From: Fermentimonas sp.
GTDB taxonomy: Bacteria; Bacteroidota; Bacteroidia; Bacteroidales; Dysgonomonadaceae
Direction: 5' to 3'
NCBI GenBank assembly: GCA_028709385.1
Contig: JAQVXD010000020.1
Coordinates: forward strand, 1-45,198
Length of the DNA stretch: 45,198 nt
Below the pieces are notes generated by a model. The model did no database searches and was not told where the DNA came from. It was given only the letters and a program-made list of their open reading frames with translations. The position numbers and the translations under genes are program-made. Below are positions 1-8,614 of the stretch, piece after piece. The number at the start of each line of letters is the position of its first letter. The first letter of the stretch is position 1.

Positions 1-93
1 AATGTTGAAATATATGTTTCATTTATTTCGGCTGACGGCAGACTGGTTTCTGACAGTATGTATCTGGGATCTCATCCGATACCTGCAATTTAA
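1..93 (+). CDS. C-terminal end of a DUF6266-like protein (partial)
   Basis: The frame is open from the left edge and ends at TAA 91-93, giving about 30 residues that finish FISADGRLVSDSMYLGSHPI-PAI. The pattern of a beta strand, 'DGR.VSDS.YLG' and a short tail resembles the C-terminus of DUF6266 proteins, which occur in Bacteroidota genomes, often near phage-type genes. That assignment is from memory of the family and rests on few residues. An intrinsic terminator follows within 10 bases, so this gene ends its own transcription unit before the lysis-type genes. Confidence 0.45.
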   Translation, partial: NVEIYVSFISADGRLVSDSMYLGSHPIPAI

Positions 94-99
94 TTTCTC

Positions 100-138
100 A
101 GAACCGCTCCCTATTATTTCTGGGGGCGGTTCTTTTTA
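100..138 (+). terminator. Rho-independent terminator
   Basis: A 12-bp stem pairs AGAACCGCTCCC (100-111) with GGGGGCGGTTCT (122-133), with a single G-T wobble and a 10-base loop, followed directly by a run of T. This is the clearest intrinsic terminator in the window. It ends the upstream partial gene and lies just before the next ATG at 152. Confidence 0.85.
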
Positions 139-151
139 AATCTGAATTGCA

Positions 152-631
152 ATGATTGATTTGCTAAATATAAATTATGAGCTGATTGGCACCATAAGCT
201 CAATTGCCGGTGGCGGTGCCCTGGGTGGCTTTATCTCTACCATGGTTAACCGAAAAGAGATAAGGCGTATAAAGAAAAGCGAAGCTGTGCAGTCGGAAGC
301 AACAGCCAAAAGAGAAGATGCTTCTGCAGCTACCGAGATGATGGGACTGCTTGAGCGAACTGTTGCTCACATGGAAAAGATGAATTCCTACAATGAATCC
401 AACTCGGAGAGTCTGCTGAAGATGGTCAGAGAGAAGGATAATATCAACGACCGAATGAAAAAAGACATGGAGCTCCTGCAGTTGCAGAGAACTGAGGATC
501 ATCGAAGGATTACAGGGCTTGAAAAGACTGTTGCGAGAGAATTAGCTTGGCGCAAAGACAGCGATTATCATTTTTGCGAGATAGTTGATTGCGACGTTAG
601 AAGGCCGCCGATTGGCAGTATTATTAGGTAG
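152..631 (+). CDS. Small membrane-anchored coiled-coil protein, holin-position gene
   Basis: This 159-residue protein has one Gly-rich hydrophobic segment (about residues 11-32, LIGTISSIAGGGALGGFIST) followed by a long charged, coiled-coil-like region (about 35-130) and a short tail with two Cys (HFCEIVDCDVRRPPIG). No enzyme motif is visible. It lies immediately upstream of a GH19-type endolysin and a spanin-like lipoprotein, which is where phage lysis cassettes keep the holin. The sequence fits a one-helix membrane protein but not a recognised holin family, so 'holin' is inference from position. It could instead be a phage structural or membrane accessory protein. Confidence 0.6.
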   Translation: MIDLLNINYELIGTISSIAGGGALGGFISTMVNRKEIRRIKKSEAVQSEATAKREDASAATEMMGLLERTVAHMEKMNSYNESNSESLLKMVREKDNINDRMKKDMELLQLQRTEDHRRITGLEKTVARELAWRKDSDYHFCEIVDCDVRRPPIGSIIR

Positions 632-638
632 TCTGTAA

Positions 639-839
639 GTTTTTCTTTTGCGCCCGGGGATTGATTTGTTGTTACGCCGACCTCAGATAATTGATCGGGA
701 CCCGTTCTGTGAAGTTTGCGTCAGATTGATTTGCTGTCTGAGCGCAGCGAGTTTCAAATCAATCAGCAAACAAACAGCAAACGGGTGATCAATTATCGTC
801 AGTCAAGAAGCAATAAATCAAGACCAGCAAAAGAAAAAC
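639..839. repeat. 201-base nested inverted repeat (long hairpin), non-coding
   Basis: The gap between the holin-position gene and the endolysin folds back on itself. Paired arms by eye: 639-651 with 827-839 (13 perfect bases, GTTTTTCTTTTGC), 661-671 with 811-821 (11, one G-U), 686-696 with 787-797 (11 perfect), 700-706 with 780-786 (7), 707-710 with 774-777 (4), 714-719 with 766-771 (6), and 724-733 with 755-764 (10 perfect). The apical loop is about 21 bases. It begins 7 bases after one stop codon and ends 32 bases before the next ATG. It could be a structured RNA, a MITE-like element or a phage regulatory hairpin. No target-site duplication is apparent. The family was not recognised. Confidence 0.75.
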
Positions 840-871
840 GCTAAATAGTACAATCAGAAATCAAAGCAAAA

Positions 872-1465
872 ATGAACAAACAACAATTTTTTAACGAAAT
901 CGCCAAATCGCTCTTCAACGGCAAACTGACAAGATCCCAAAAGAGTGGCATGGAATACAAACTAACCGCCTTCGATATGTTCAACATCAGCGACAACAGA
1001 AGGCGCGCTTACATGCTTGCAACATCCTACCACGAAACAGGACGAAGAATGCAACCCGTGGAAGAAATCGGCTGTGGTGCCGGCAAACCCTACGGCAAGA
1101 AATTTAGATGCGACGCTACGAGATATTCACTTCCCGACAAACTTTATTATGGCCGTGGTGATGTTCAACTCACCTGGTATGAGAACTACGAGCGAATGGG
1201 CAGGATACTTGATCTGCCTTTGCTTGAGTATCCCGAGCTGGCACTTGATGCTGAAGTCTCTGCGTTGATAATGGTTGAAGGTATGACTCGCGGATTATCA
1301 AAAAAGGGTGATTTCACCGGCGTTTCGCTGGATAATTATTTCAACCCCCGTAGGGATGATCCTTTTAATGCCCGCAGAATTATTAACGGACTCGACCAGG
1401 CTGATAAAATTGCGGGGTACTATTATAAATTTTTGTTTGCTTTGGAAAGGGCGGAATTTAATTGA
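872..1465 (+). CDS. GH19-type endolysin (chitinase-like lysozyme)
   Basis: A 197-residue protein predicted to cleave peptidoglycan glycan strands. It carries HETG (residues 54-57), where GH19 enzymes place the catalytic acid Glu, a second acidic patch PVEEIG (62-67), the substrate-cleft motif YYGRGDVQLTWYENY (92-106), and NARRIINGLDQA (167-178) near the end. There is no signal peptide, so release to the periplasm would need a holin, as expected for a phage endolysin. It sits between a one-helix membrane protein with a long hairpin on one side and a spanin-like lipoprotein on the other. An export-independent chitinase for nutrition is unlikely because it lacks a signal sequence. GH19 membership is quite sure; the prophage origin is inferred from context. 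Confidence 0.85.
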   Translation: MNKQQFFNEIAKSLFNGKLTRSQKSGMEYKLTAFDMFNISDNRRRAYMLATSYHETGRRMQPVEEIGCGAGKPYGKKFRCDATRYSLPDKLYYGRGDVQLTWYENYERMGRILDLPLLEYPELALDAEVSALIMVEGMTRGLSKKGDFTGVSLDNYFNPRRDDPFNARRIINGLDQADKIAGYYYKFLFALERAEFN

Positions 1466-1485
1466 GTATCATAAAACGCACAAGC

Positions 1486-2091
1486 ATGAAACTTAGAATT
1501 ATACAAGTAAATACCTTGATTACAGTATTTGCAGTTTGCTCCTTGATTTTCTCTTTAGGCTGTAAACCCCAAAGAGTTGTTTCAGAAAAGGTGATAACAC
1601 ATTCCGATAGTTCTGCAGTACTTCTTCTCAAAGATAGTCTGCACAAAAAGGATTTACTTATTGCAAATCTTAAAAGTGATCTGAAACTGATAAAAACAGA
1701 GAACATAAATCTGCAAAACGAGACAGCAACATATCAAATAAATTATGATACAAGCACCCCAACAGACTCGATATCGAACCGCCCGGCAGTAATTAGCGAA
1801 GTTTTCACTGTTAGCAAAAGCATTTACGATAAAAGTATCAAAGAATACCAGATGCTCCTTCAGGAGGCCTCTATTGAGATTGACGGGTTAACTACTGCTA
1901 ACAGCAATCTAAAGCAGGTTGTAAGTAACTTGCAGGATGAGAAATCAGAGTATTTGTCGGAAAGTGATCAGAAAGGTTGGTTTGGTGGGAAGGCTAAATT
2001 TATCCCTCATATAGCAACACTTTTAATCTTTTTAACTATAATTGTATCGACAAATATCAGCAAACATTTTAAAAATCACAAAACAAAATGA
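1486..2091 (+). CDS. Lipoprotein with C-terminal membrane helix, candidate unimolecular spanin
   Basis: The chosen ATG at 1486 gives 201 residues; an in-frame TTG at 1462 would overlap the endolysin by 4 bases but spoils the signal peptide. The N-terminus is a lipoprotein signal with Cys at residue 26 (IFSLGC). Next come two coiled-coil-prone stretches (about 45-85 and 105-160) and then a hydrophobic helix at about 174-192, ending in a basic tail (KHFKNHKTK). Outer-membrane lipid anchor plus inner-membrane C-terminal helix is the layout of phage u-spanins such as T1 gp11, which fuse the two membranes at lysis. Following the endolysin directly supports that role. The residues after Cys (KPQR) do not look like a Bacteroidota surface-export signal. 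No sequence family was recognised; function is inferred from topology and position. Confidence 0.6.
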   Translation: MKLRIIQVNTLITVFAVCSLIFSLGCKPQRVVSEKVITHSDSSAVLLLKDSLHKKDLLIANLKSDLKLIKTENINLQNETATYQINYDTSTPTDSISNRPAVISEVFTVSKSIYDKSIKEYQMLLQEASIEIDGLTTANSNLKQVVSNLQDEKSEYLSESDQKGWFGGKAKFIPHIATLLIFLTIIVSTNISKHFKNHKTK

Positions 2092-3026
2092 GACATACAA
2101 TTTTAGGTGCCGGAGGATCCATCGGAAATGCTTTAACACATAAGCTGCTAGAAGAAGGTGAGCAGGTGAGGCTGGTTTCCCGCAGTAGGTATTCAGTTGA
2201 GGGTGCAGAGTCTGTGAGAGGTGATCTGACTTCTTATTCTGACACTCTCGTAGGTGTAAGAGATTCAGATATTGTATATTTATGTGTTGGCTTAGCTTAT
2301 GATCATAAGATATGGAAAAGGGACTGGCCCAAAATTATAGTTAACACAATTAACGCATGTAAAGAGGTAAAGGCTAAACTGATTTTCTTCGATAATGTTT
2401 ACATGTACGGGAAAGTTGAGGGAATTATGACCGAGAGCACTCCTTACAAACCGATCAGTAAAAAAGGGGAGGTTAGGGCAGAGATTGCAAGACTCCTGGA
2501 GGATGAGATGAAGAAAGATGATATAGATGTTATAATTGCCAGGGCGGCTGATTTATACGGACCGTACGGAACACCTCAAACCAGCGTGCCTTATATGATG
2601 GTTTTCAGTAATTTAATGAAGGGGAAACGTGCGCAGTGGATGGCGGATGTTAATCAGCCGCACTCCTTTACTTATATACCAGACTGTGCAAACGGATTGT
2701 ATCTGCTTGCAAAGAGCAGTGATGTTTGGAATCAAATATGGCATCTGCCTACTCACAGTCCTGCAATTGATGGTAAGACATTTATCAGCATAGCTGCAAA
2801 AGAGCTGGGCGTGGAGGCAAAATACTCAATTATGACCAAATCATTTATGAGGTTTGGAAGTCTGTTTAGCAAGATTGCTTCTGAGGCGTATGAAATGCTC
2901 TATCAGAATGAGTTCCCTTATCATTTTGATTCTACAAAGTTCAATGTTCACTTTAAATATACTCCTGTAAGTTATGAGGAGGGGATTAAATCAAGCATTG
3001 AATATATAAAGAACAAAACCAACTGA
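2088..3026 (+). CDS. NAD(P)-dependent epimerase/dehydratase (extended/atypical SDR)
   Basis: A 312-residue Rossmann-fold protein. It has the N-terminal nucleotide-binding motif GAGGSIG (residues 7-13), a DLTSY patch after the second strand, the VYLCVG strand, and FFDNVYMYGK in the usual Y-x3-K catalytic region (YMYGK gives a possible Y..K arrangement). AADLYGPYG is typical of sugar-nucleotide epimerase/dehydratases. The substrate cannot be told. Its ATG overlaps the stop of the spanin-like gene by 4 bases (ATGA), implying translational coupling or read-through, which is odd for a metabolic enzyme next to a lysis gene. It may be phage cargo or the first chromosomal gene after the phage-derived block. 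It converges on tolC with only 5 bases between stop codons. Confidence 0.8.
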   Translation: MRHTILGAGGSIGNALTHKLLEEGEQVRLVSRSRYSVEGAESVRGDLTSYSDTLVGVRDSDIVYLCVGLAYDHKIWKRDWPKIIVNTINACKEVKAKLIFFDNVYMYGKVEGIMTESTPYKPISKKGEVRAEIARLLEDEMKKDDIDVIIARAADLYGPYGTPQTSVPYMMVFSNLMKGKRAQWMADVNQPHSFTYIPDCANGLYLLAKSSDVWNQIWHLPTHSPAIDGKTFISIAAKELGVEAKYSIMTKSFMRFGSLFSKIASEAYEMLYQNEFPYHFDSTKFNVHFKYTPVSYEEGIKSSIEYIKNKTN

Positions 3027-3031
3027 AAAGT

Positions 3032-4393
3032 TTACTGCAAAAATCCGGTAATCTTACCACTGATCTGCATTAGTGAAATCTCATACAGTTTGGTGTTGTA
3101 CTGAGCTGTGAGCAGTCGCTGCTCAGCTTCAAGCAGACTGTTTTGTGCTTCACGCAGTTCGAGTCCCGACAGGTCGCCTATCCGGTATCTCTCCATCGCG
3201 ATTTCATAATTTATGGTGGCATTTTCCAGACTCTCTATTTCCAGGTTGGTGAGCTCGATATTATTTTGATAGGCCATCCACATGTTGGCGAAATCACTCT
3301 CTATAACAAGCTTGTCTCTTTCTACTTCCAGCTCCCTGTTTCTGATCGTGATCTGCTGGTTTTTCTGTTCCCTTTTGCGGTTGAATCCGTCGAAAAGAGT
3401 GTATCCCAGAGTAACTCCCACATTCGGTCCCCAGTTACGCTGCCGGTCGAGATTACCGGTATTATAATTAAAATGGGTGAATCCATATCCGGTATTGAGT
3501 CTAAGGTAGGGATAGTTTCTGCTTCTCAGGTTTTTCAGTTCCAGTTCACTGAGAGTAAGATTGCTTTCACTTAACTGCAGGAAAGTGTTTTGTGCCATCG
3601 TCAGGTCGAAGAGTTCATCCTTTACAAGAGACGGGTTTAACAGAATAGTGGTATCCTGAGCCATAAACTGACTCTCCACATCAGCTCCCATTAGCTCATT
3701 GAGCTTGATTCGTGAACGGTTGAGTATTTCATACTGCTGAATCAATTGTGAGCTGTCGGCATTGAAATCTACTCTTGCCTGCTGCAGGTCGAGCCTTGAA
3801 AGTGAACCAACCTGATAGCGGGCTTCTACAATACGCAGACGCTCTTTTGAGAGTGATACGGCATACTGCAGGTTGCCGAGTCGGATTTGTTGCTGAACAT
3901 AGTTGTAATATTCTGCTGTTAGTCCGGCTATAAGGTTTTCCATCTCCAGACGGGTGTAAAGTTCGCCAACCGACTGCAGCTCTTTGAGTCGCTGATAGTT
4001 TGTCTGTACTCTGAAACCTTCAAAAATAGTCCAGTTAAGATTTACTCCAGCATCCAGTGTTTGAGTGTTTGAATTACGATTTTCTACAACTTCTGTGTCA
4101 CCTGCCGGGAACTGGTCTGAATTGCTGCTGCGAAGGTTGTAGCCTGAATTGAGACTCACTTGGGGGAGATATCCTGCATTTCCAAGAGTGACATTGTTAT
4201 CTGAAATCATCTCCTCATTGCGGGCTATCTGCAGGTCGAAATTATTTTCAAGCCCAATCCTGAGGCATTCCCGAAGGTCAAGAACATTCTCAATTTTCGG
4301 TCGTTCCTGCGACTGAGGGCGTGCCGTTAAGGCAAGAGAAATAAATAGTAGTATAAAAAAGAAGCGTATCTTTTCCTGTATAAAAAGTACCAT
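3032..4393 (-). CDS. TolC family outer-membrane efflux protein
   Basis: A 453-residue outer-membrane factor forming the exit duct of the RND pump encoded upstream. It has a signal peptide (FFFILLFISLALTARPQS) and then two internally similar halves of long helices with the family's alternating 'LS..RL.I...RYQVG.LS.LDL.QA...' and 'AMERYRIGDLSGLELREAQ' repeats, separated by outer-membrane beta segments (GYGFTHFNYN and GVTLGYTLFDG). It is the last gene of the three-gene operon, starting 17 bases after the pump stop. Length and repeat architecture are normal for TolC/OprM homologues in Bacteroidota. Confidence 0.93.
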   Translation of the reverse strand: MVLFIQEKIRFFFILLFISLALTARPQSQERPKIENVLDLRECLRIGLENNFDLQIARNEEMISDNNVTLGNAGYLPQVSLNSGYNLRSSNSDQFPAGDTEVVENRNSNTQTLDAGVNLNWTIFEGFRVQTNYQRLKELQSVGELYTRLEMENLIAGLTAEYYNYVQQQIRLGNLQYAVSLSKERLRIVEARYQVGSLSRLDLQQARVDFNADSSQLIQQYEILNRSRIKLNELMGADVESQFMAQDTTILLNPSLVKDELFDLTMAQNTFLQLSESNLTLSELELKNLRSRNYPYLRLNTGYGFTHFNYNTGNLDRQRNWGPNVGVTLGYTLFDGFNRKREQKNQQITIRNRELEVERDKLVIESDFANMWMAYQNNIELTNLEIESLENATINYEIAMERYRIGDLSGLELREAQNSLLEAEQRLLTAQYNTKLYEISLMQISGKITGFLQ

Positions 4394-4410
4394 GATAATC
4401 TTTCTAAGTC

Positions 4411-7400
4411 TTAATTGAGTTCAGCCTGTTCGTTCTCTGTTGCAAGTAAATTTTTTCCGTTTTTCTTCTCCTCAGCAGATTTTCTGTCAGTTGACAGGTA
4501 AATATACATTGCCGGGATAAGATAAAGTGTGAGCAGCGTTGAGATTAATAGTCCGCCAATTACAGCGGTACCCATTGCTATACGACCGTTAGCACCTTCA
4601 CCCGTAGCCAGAGCCAGGGGAAGAAGTCCCAGCACAGTTGAAATACTTGTCATAAGTATAGGTCTTAACCGCTTAATTGATGCTTCAACTATCGCCTCAT
4701 GTTTATTCAGTCCTGCATTCTGGCGCTGATTTGCAAACTCAACAATCAGGATACCGTTTTTAGTTACAAGTCCCACAAGCATAATTATACCAATCTGACT
4801 GTAAATATTAAGCGTTATTCCAAATATCCACATAAACAGGAGGGCACCAAACAGAGCAAGAGGAACAGTAAACATAATCACGAACGGATCCTTAAAGCTT
4901 TCGAATTGAGCTGCCATAACAAGGAAGATCAGCAGAATGGCAAGTCCGAATGCGAATAAAAGACTGGAAGAACTCTCCCTGAAGTTTCTTGATTCACCCT
5001 CCAGTGCTGTTCTGAATGAGTCGTCCAGTACATCCGCAGCTATACGGTCCATCTCTTCAAGTCCCTCTCCCAAAGCATATCCCGGAGCAAGTCCCGCAGA
5101 GATAGTAGCCGAGTTGAACCTGTTATACCTGTAAAGTTGAGGGGGTGCAACCGACTCTTCCAGTTTCACCAGATTATCCATCTGAATCATCTGGCCCACG
5201 TTGTTTTTAATATATATGGTTCGCAGGTCAACCGGCGTATTTCGCTGCTGACGGTTAATTTCGCCCAGTATCTGGTACTGCTTTCCATTCATATAGAAGT
5301 AACCCATACGCTGACCGCTGAGTGCATATTGTAAGGTCTGACCGATATCCCTGGTACTCACGCCAAGCATTGCAGCTTTATCCCTGTCGATAATAATCCT
5401 TGTCTCCGGTTTAGTGAATTTAAGATCCACGTCTGCCATACGGAAATAGGGACTGGCATTCATTCTTTCCAGAAATGGAGGTATAAACTCTTCAAGCTTC
5501 TCAATATTAGGCGCTTGAAGTACGTATTGAATAGGCATTCCCGAACGTCTACCGCCAAAGGTAGACTGCTGCTGTACAAACGCACGTGCTGCATTTTCAT
5601 TTCTTACAGCTTCAGTGAGTTCATTTGCAATTTCCATCTGACTCCTTTCTCTTTGGTCCATGTCATTAAGAACCAAACGCACCATACTCCATCCACCTCT
5701 TGTCATAGTTATGTTGGATTCTTTTTCAGGTACTAAAGAGTCGGCTATAGCTGATATCCTGTCAGTATAATCTCTTATGAACTCGAATGTTGCTCCTTCA
5801 GGTGCTGAGCTCCTTATGATAATCTGTGAACGGTCCTCAAGCGGTGCCATCTCTTCAGGTATTATACTCCATAACACGGCAATCAATACCCCGGAAAGGA
5901 CGATTGTAGGAAATACAAGCCATTTTCTGTTAAGAAAAGAGGTTAGAGTTTTACTGTAGAATCTGTTCATCCCGTCAAAGAACACTTCGGTCTTTTCGTA
6001 GAATTTACTCTTTTTCCTGCCTTTCTTAAGCATTTTGGATGATAGCATAGGAACAAATGAGAGCGCTACAAAGGATGATATTATAACTGCACCTGAAATT
6101 ACAATACTGAATTCCCTGAACAGTCTGCCCGTCATCCCCTCCAGGAATACAATAGGGAAAAATATAGCAACAAGTGTAATTGTTGTGGATATTACCGCAA
6201 AGAAAATCTCTTTGGATCCTGCAATAGAAGCCTCCTCGGGATCCATGCCACTTTCAACCTTCTGGTATATGTTTTCAGTAACAACAATTGCATCATCAAC
6301 AACAAGTCCTACTGCCAGAACTATAGCCAGCATAGAAAGAACGTTAATAGAGAATCCGGCAAGGTACATTACAAAGAAAATACCTATCAGTGAAATTGGT
6401 ATAACCAGGGCGGGGATAAGTGTTACCCTCCAGTTTCTGAGGAACACGAAGATGATGAATACAACCAGCAGAAAAGCTACAATAACTGTTGTCTGAACTT
6501 CACTTATTGATGCCCTGATAAATTTTGTATTATCAAATGCAACATCAAGTTTCACATCTTCAGGCAGGTCTTTCTGCATTTGATCCAAACGTACTCTCAC
6601 TTCATCCGCTATACTAATATGATTGGCACCGGGTTGTGGGATAATCACCGCACTTACCATCGGGACACCGTTTCTGCGGAGAATATTCTGCCGGTTAGCT
6701 GCATCCAGTTCGGCAAACCCCACATCTCTAAATCTTACGATTCTGAAATTATCCTCAATCAGAATAAGATTGTTGAAATCTTCAGGTGTTTCCATTAACC
6801 CCATGGTTCGGATCGACTGCTCAATATGATCGCCCTCAATACTTCCTGCAGGGAGTTCGATATTTTCCCTGTCAAGAGCACTTTTTACATCCATGGGCGT
6901 AATATTATATGATGCCATTCTGATTGGATCCAGCCATAGTCGCATGGCGTACCGGTATTCACCCCAGATTTCCACTGCACTGACATTTGAAATTGTCTGA
7001 AGGCGCTCTTTTACCGTCAGATCGGCAATCTCTGAAAGCTCAAGGAGTGAGCGGGTGGGACTCTGAACGGTAATCTGCATGATCGGGTCGGAGTCGGCAT
7101 CAGCCTTTGATACCGTTGGCGGGTCGGCATCACGGGGCAGGTAGCGTTGCGCAATTGAGACCTTGTCCCTTACATCATTGGCAGCTGTTTCCATGTCAAC
7201 GCTGAGTTCGAACTCAACTGTAATTCGGGAGCTGCCCTGACTACTGCGGCTGATTAGTGATCTGATACCCGGTATCCCGTTAATATTCTGCTCCAGCGGT
7301 TCTGTAATCTGATTTTCAATAACCTCGGCATTGGCACCGGGGTAAGAAACATGAACGGTGATTACGGGATTATCCACGTTGGGATATTCACGAACAGGGA

Positions 7401-7494
7401 GACTGGTATAACCTATAATACCAAAGATGATGATAATCAATACCATCACTGTGGCAAGTACGGGTCGTTTTATACTTAGTTCGGATAAGTTCAT
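4411..7494 (-). CDS. RND efflux pump permease (HAE-1/AcrB type)
   Basis: A proton-driven inner-membrane transporter of about 1027 residues. I chose the ATG at 7494 (MNLSELSIKRPVLATVMV); an upstream TTG at 7530 would run into the adaptor gene and is unlikely. The sequence shows the first transmembrane helix, two large periplasmic loops, the helix-4 motif GLVVDDAIVVTENI (about residues 397-410) carrying the paired Asp of the proton relay, and the helix-10 motif LVGLVTKNGILIVEFANQ (Lys about 910), its charge partner. It begins 4 bases after the adaptor stop codon, and tolC follows. Substrates cannot be predicted; multidrug, detergent or bile-type efflux is usual. Confidence 0.95.
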   Translation of the reverse strand: MNLSELSIKRPVLATVMVLIIIIFGIIGYTSLPVREYPNVDNPVITVHVSYPGANAEVIENQITEPLEQNINGIPGIRSLISRSSQGSSRITVEFELSVDMETAANDVRDKVSIAQRYLPRDADPPTVSKADADSDPIMQITVQSPTRSLLELSEIADLTVKERLQTISNVSAVEIWGEYRYAMRLWLDPIRMASYNITPMDVKSALDRENIELPAGSIEGDHIEQSIRTMGLMETPEDFNNLILIEDNFRIVRFRDVGFAELDAANRQNILRRNGVPMVSAVIIPQPGANHISIADEVRVRLDQMQKDLPEDVKLDVAFDNTKFIRASISEVQTTVIVAFLLVVFIIFVFLRNWRVTLIPALVIPISLIGIFFVMYLAGFSINVLSMLAIVLAVGLVVDDAIVVTENIYQKVESGMDPEEASIAGSKEIFFAVISTTITLVAIFFPIVFLEGMTGRLFREFSIVISGAVIISSFVALSFVPMLSSKMLKKGRKKSKFYEKTEVFFDGMNRFYSKTLTSFLNRKWLVFPTIVLSGVLIAVLWSIIPEEMAPLEDRSQIIIRSSAPEGATFEFIRDYTDRISAIADSLVPEKESNITMTRGGWSMVRLVLNDMDQRERSQMEIANELTEAVRNENAARAFVQQQSTFGGRRSGMPIQYVLQAPNIEKLEEFIPPFLERMNASPYFRMADVDLKFTKPETRIIIDRDKAAMLGVSTRDIGQTLQYALSGQRMGYFYMNGKQYQILGEINRQQRNTPVDLRTIYIKNNVGQMIQMDNLVKLEESVAPPQLYRYNRFNSATISAGLAPGYALGEGLEEMDRIAADVLDDSFRTALEGESRNFRESSSSLLFAFGLAILLIFLVMAAQFESFKDPFVIMFTVPLALFGALLFMWIFGITLNIYSQIGIIMLVGLVTKNGILIVEFANQRQNAGLNKHEAIVEASIKRLRPILMTSISTVLGLLPLALATGEGANGRIAMGTAVIGGLLISTLLTLYLIPAMYIYLSTDRKSAEEKKNGKNLLATENEQAELN

Positions 7495-7498
7495 ATTC

Positions 7499-8614
7499 TC
7501 AATTTGCGTGGTTTTCTGTAAATTGCTCAATCCTCACAGGCATTCCGGTCCTGAGCTGCATAACTCCGGTTGTGAGAAGTGTGTCACCCACCGAGAGACC
7601 GCTTACTACCTCTACTGAGGCGGCTGTTCGCATACCTGTAATAATCTCAACTTCCTGAGCAACTCCGTCTTTATATATATAAGCAATATCACGTCCCATC
7701 TCTTTAACACTTGAAATACTGGGTATCACAATTGCATCATTTATCTCATCAAGCTTTATCTGTACGCTTGCTGATTGTCCCGGTTTTATTTTTCCGTCGC
7801 TGTTGTCATATCTTGCGCGGGCAAAAAGACTTAAAGTGCTGACATCCAGACGTGATTCAACTGCGTAAACGGTGGCGTTGCGGACATCCAGACTGTTATC
7901 TACCATAAATGCCACTTCACTTCCGGGCCTGATAAGGTTCACGAAATTCTCTGTAAGTGAAAATTCAATTTTAAGAGGTGAGATTTTCGTGAGATTTGAG
8001 ACAACTACATTGGGTGATGCGTAGGCTCCTTCGCTCACCTGCCTCAGACCAAGCAGTCCGCTGAACGGTGCACGCAGTTCGGTTTGTTTGATCCTTGCCT
8101 TCACAAGCTCAATATCTGCTTTCAGTGTTTCGAGCTGAGTTGCGACGGACTGGTAGGTTTCCTGACTTATTGCATCTTTATCCAGCAGTGTCTGCTGACG
8201 GTATAATCTGTCTTCTGCAAGAGGGAGCTGCGCCTCCAGTTTCTTGAGTTCAGCCTGCAACGGTGCATCATTAACTTTTGCCAGCAGGGTACCCTCCTTT
8301 ACAAATGTTCCCTCTTGAAAGTATATATCTGTAATTTTCCCTGAAGATTCAAAAGTAAGATCAACTTCCTCATCCGGCAACAAAACACCCCTGATACGAA
8401 ACAAATTATTGAGAGTTTGCGGCTTCAGTACGGTAGCTGTAACCACAAGTTCGGATCTTGCAGCACCCGGACCGCCGCGCTGCGAGGACTGATTTCCGGG
8501 AGCTCCGTTTTGGTTTTCAGAAGCAAACAACCTTTTAATGGTTGGAAAAAATGCCATACCCAGTATGAGTACTGCTATGGATGTAAAAACAATAATCCTG
8601 GTCTTTTTCTTCAT
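7499..8614 (-). CDS. RND efflux periplasmic adaptor (membrane fusion protein)
   Basis: A 371-residue adaptor linking the pump to TolC. The start is taken at the ATG at 8614 (MKKKTRIIVFTSIAVLILGM, a signal/anchor helix) rather than an upstream GTG at 8632. A disordered Gly/Gln/Arg linker (about residues 30-48) is followed by the lipoyl half-motif (SSGKITDIYFQEGTFVKEG), the helical hairpin (KKLEAQLPLAEDRLYRQQTL and beyond), the second lipoyl half (IKQTELRAPFSGLLGLRQVS), and beta-barrel and membrane-proximal domains. It is the promoter-proximal gene of the adaptor-pump-TolC operon. No TetR or two-component regulator is adjacent. Confidence 0.93.
   Translation of the reverse strand: MKKKTRIIVFTSIAVLILGMAFFPTIKRLFASENQNGAPGNQSSQRGGPGAARSELVVTATVLKPQTLNNLFRIRGVLLPDEEVDLTFESSGKITDIYFQEGTFVKEGTLLAKVNDAPLQAELKKLEAQLPLAEDRLYRQQTLLDKDAISQETYQSVATQLETLKADIELVKARIKQTELRAPFSGLLGLRQVSEGAYASPNVVVSNLTKISPLKIEFSLTENFVNLIRPGSEVAFMVDNSLDVRNATVYAVESRLDVSTLSLFARARYDNSDGKIKPGQSASVQIKLDEINDAIVIPSISSVKEMGRDIAYIYKDGVAQEVEIITGMRTAASVEVVSGLSVGDTLLTTGVMQLRTGMPVRIEQFTENHAN

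Noticed and set aside
639..839. Retron msd or diversity-generating retroelement for the long hairpin
   Set aside because: No reverse transcriptase gene and no template/variable repeat pair is visible in the window.
6035..6496. 153-residue plus-strand open frame
   Set aside because: It is antisense to the RND pump gene with Ile/Thr/Ser-rich composition typical of a shadow frame.
4411..7530. Upstream TTG/GTG starts for the efflux genes (7530 and 8632)
   Set aside because: They overlap the neighbouring gene or add residues before a good signal/anchor; the ATG at 7494 and 8614 fit better.
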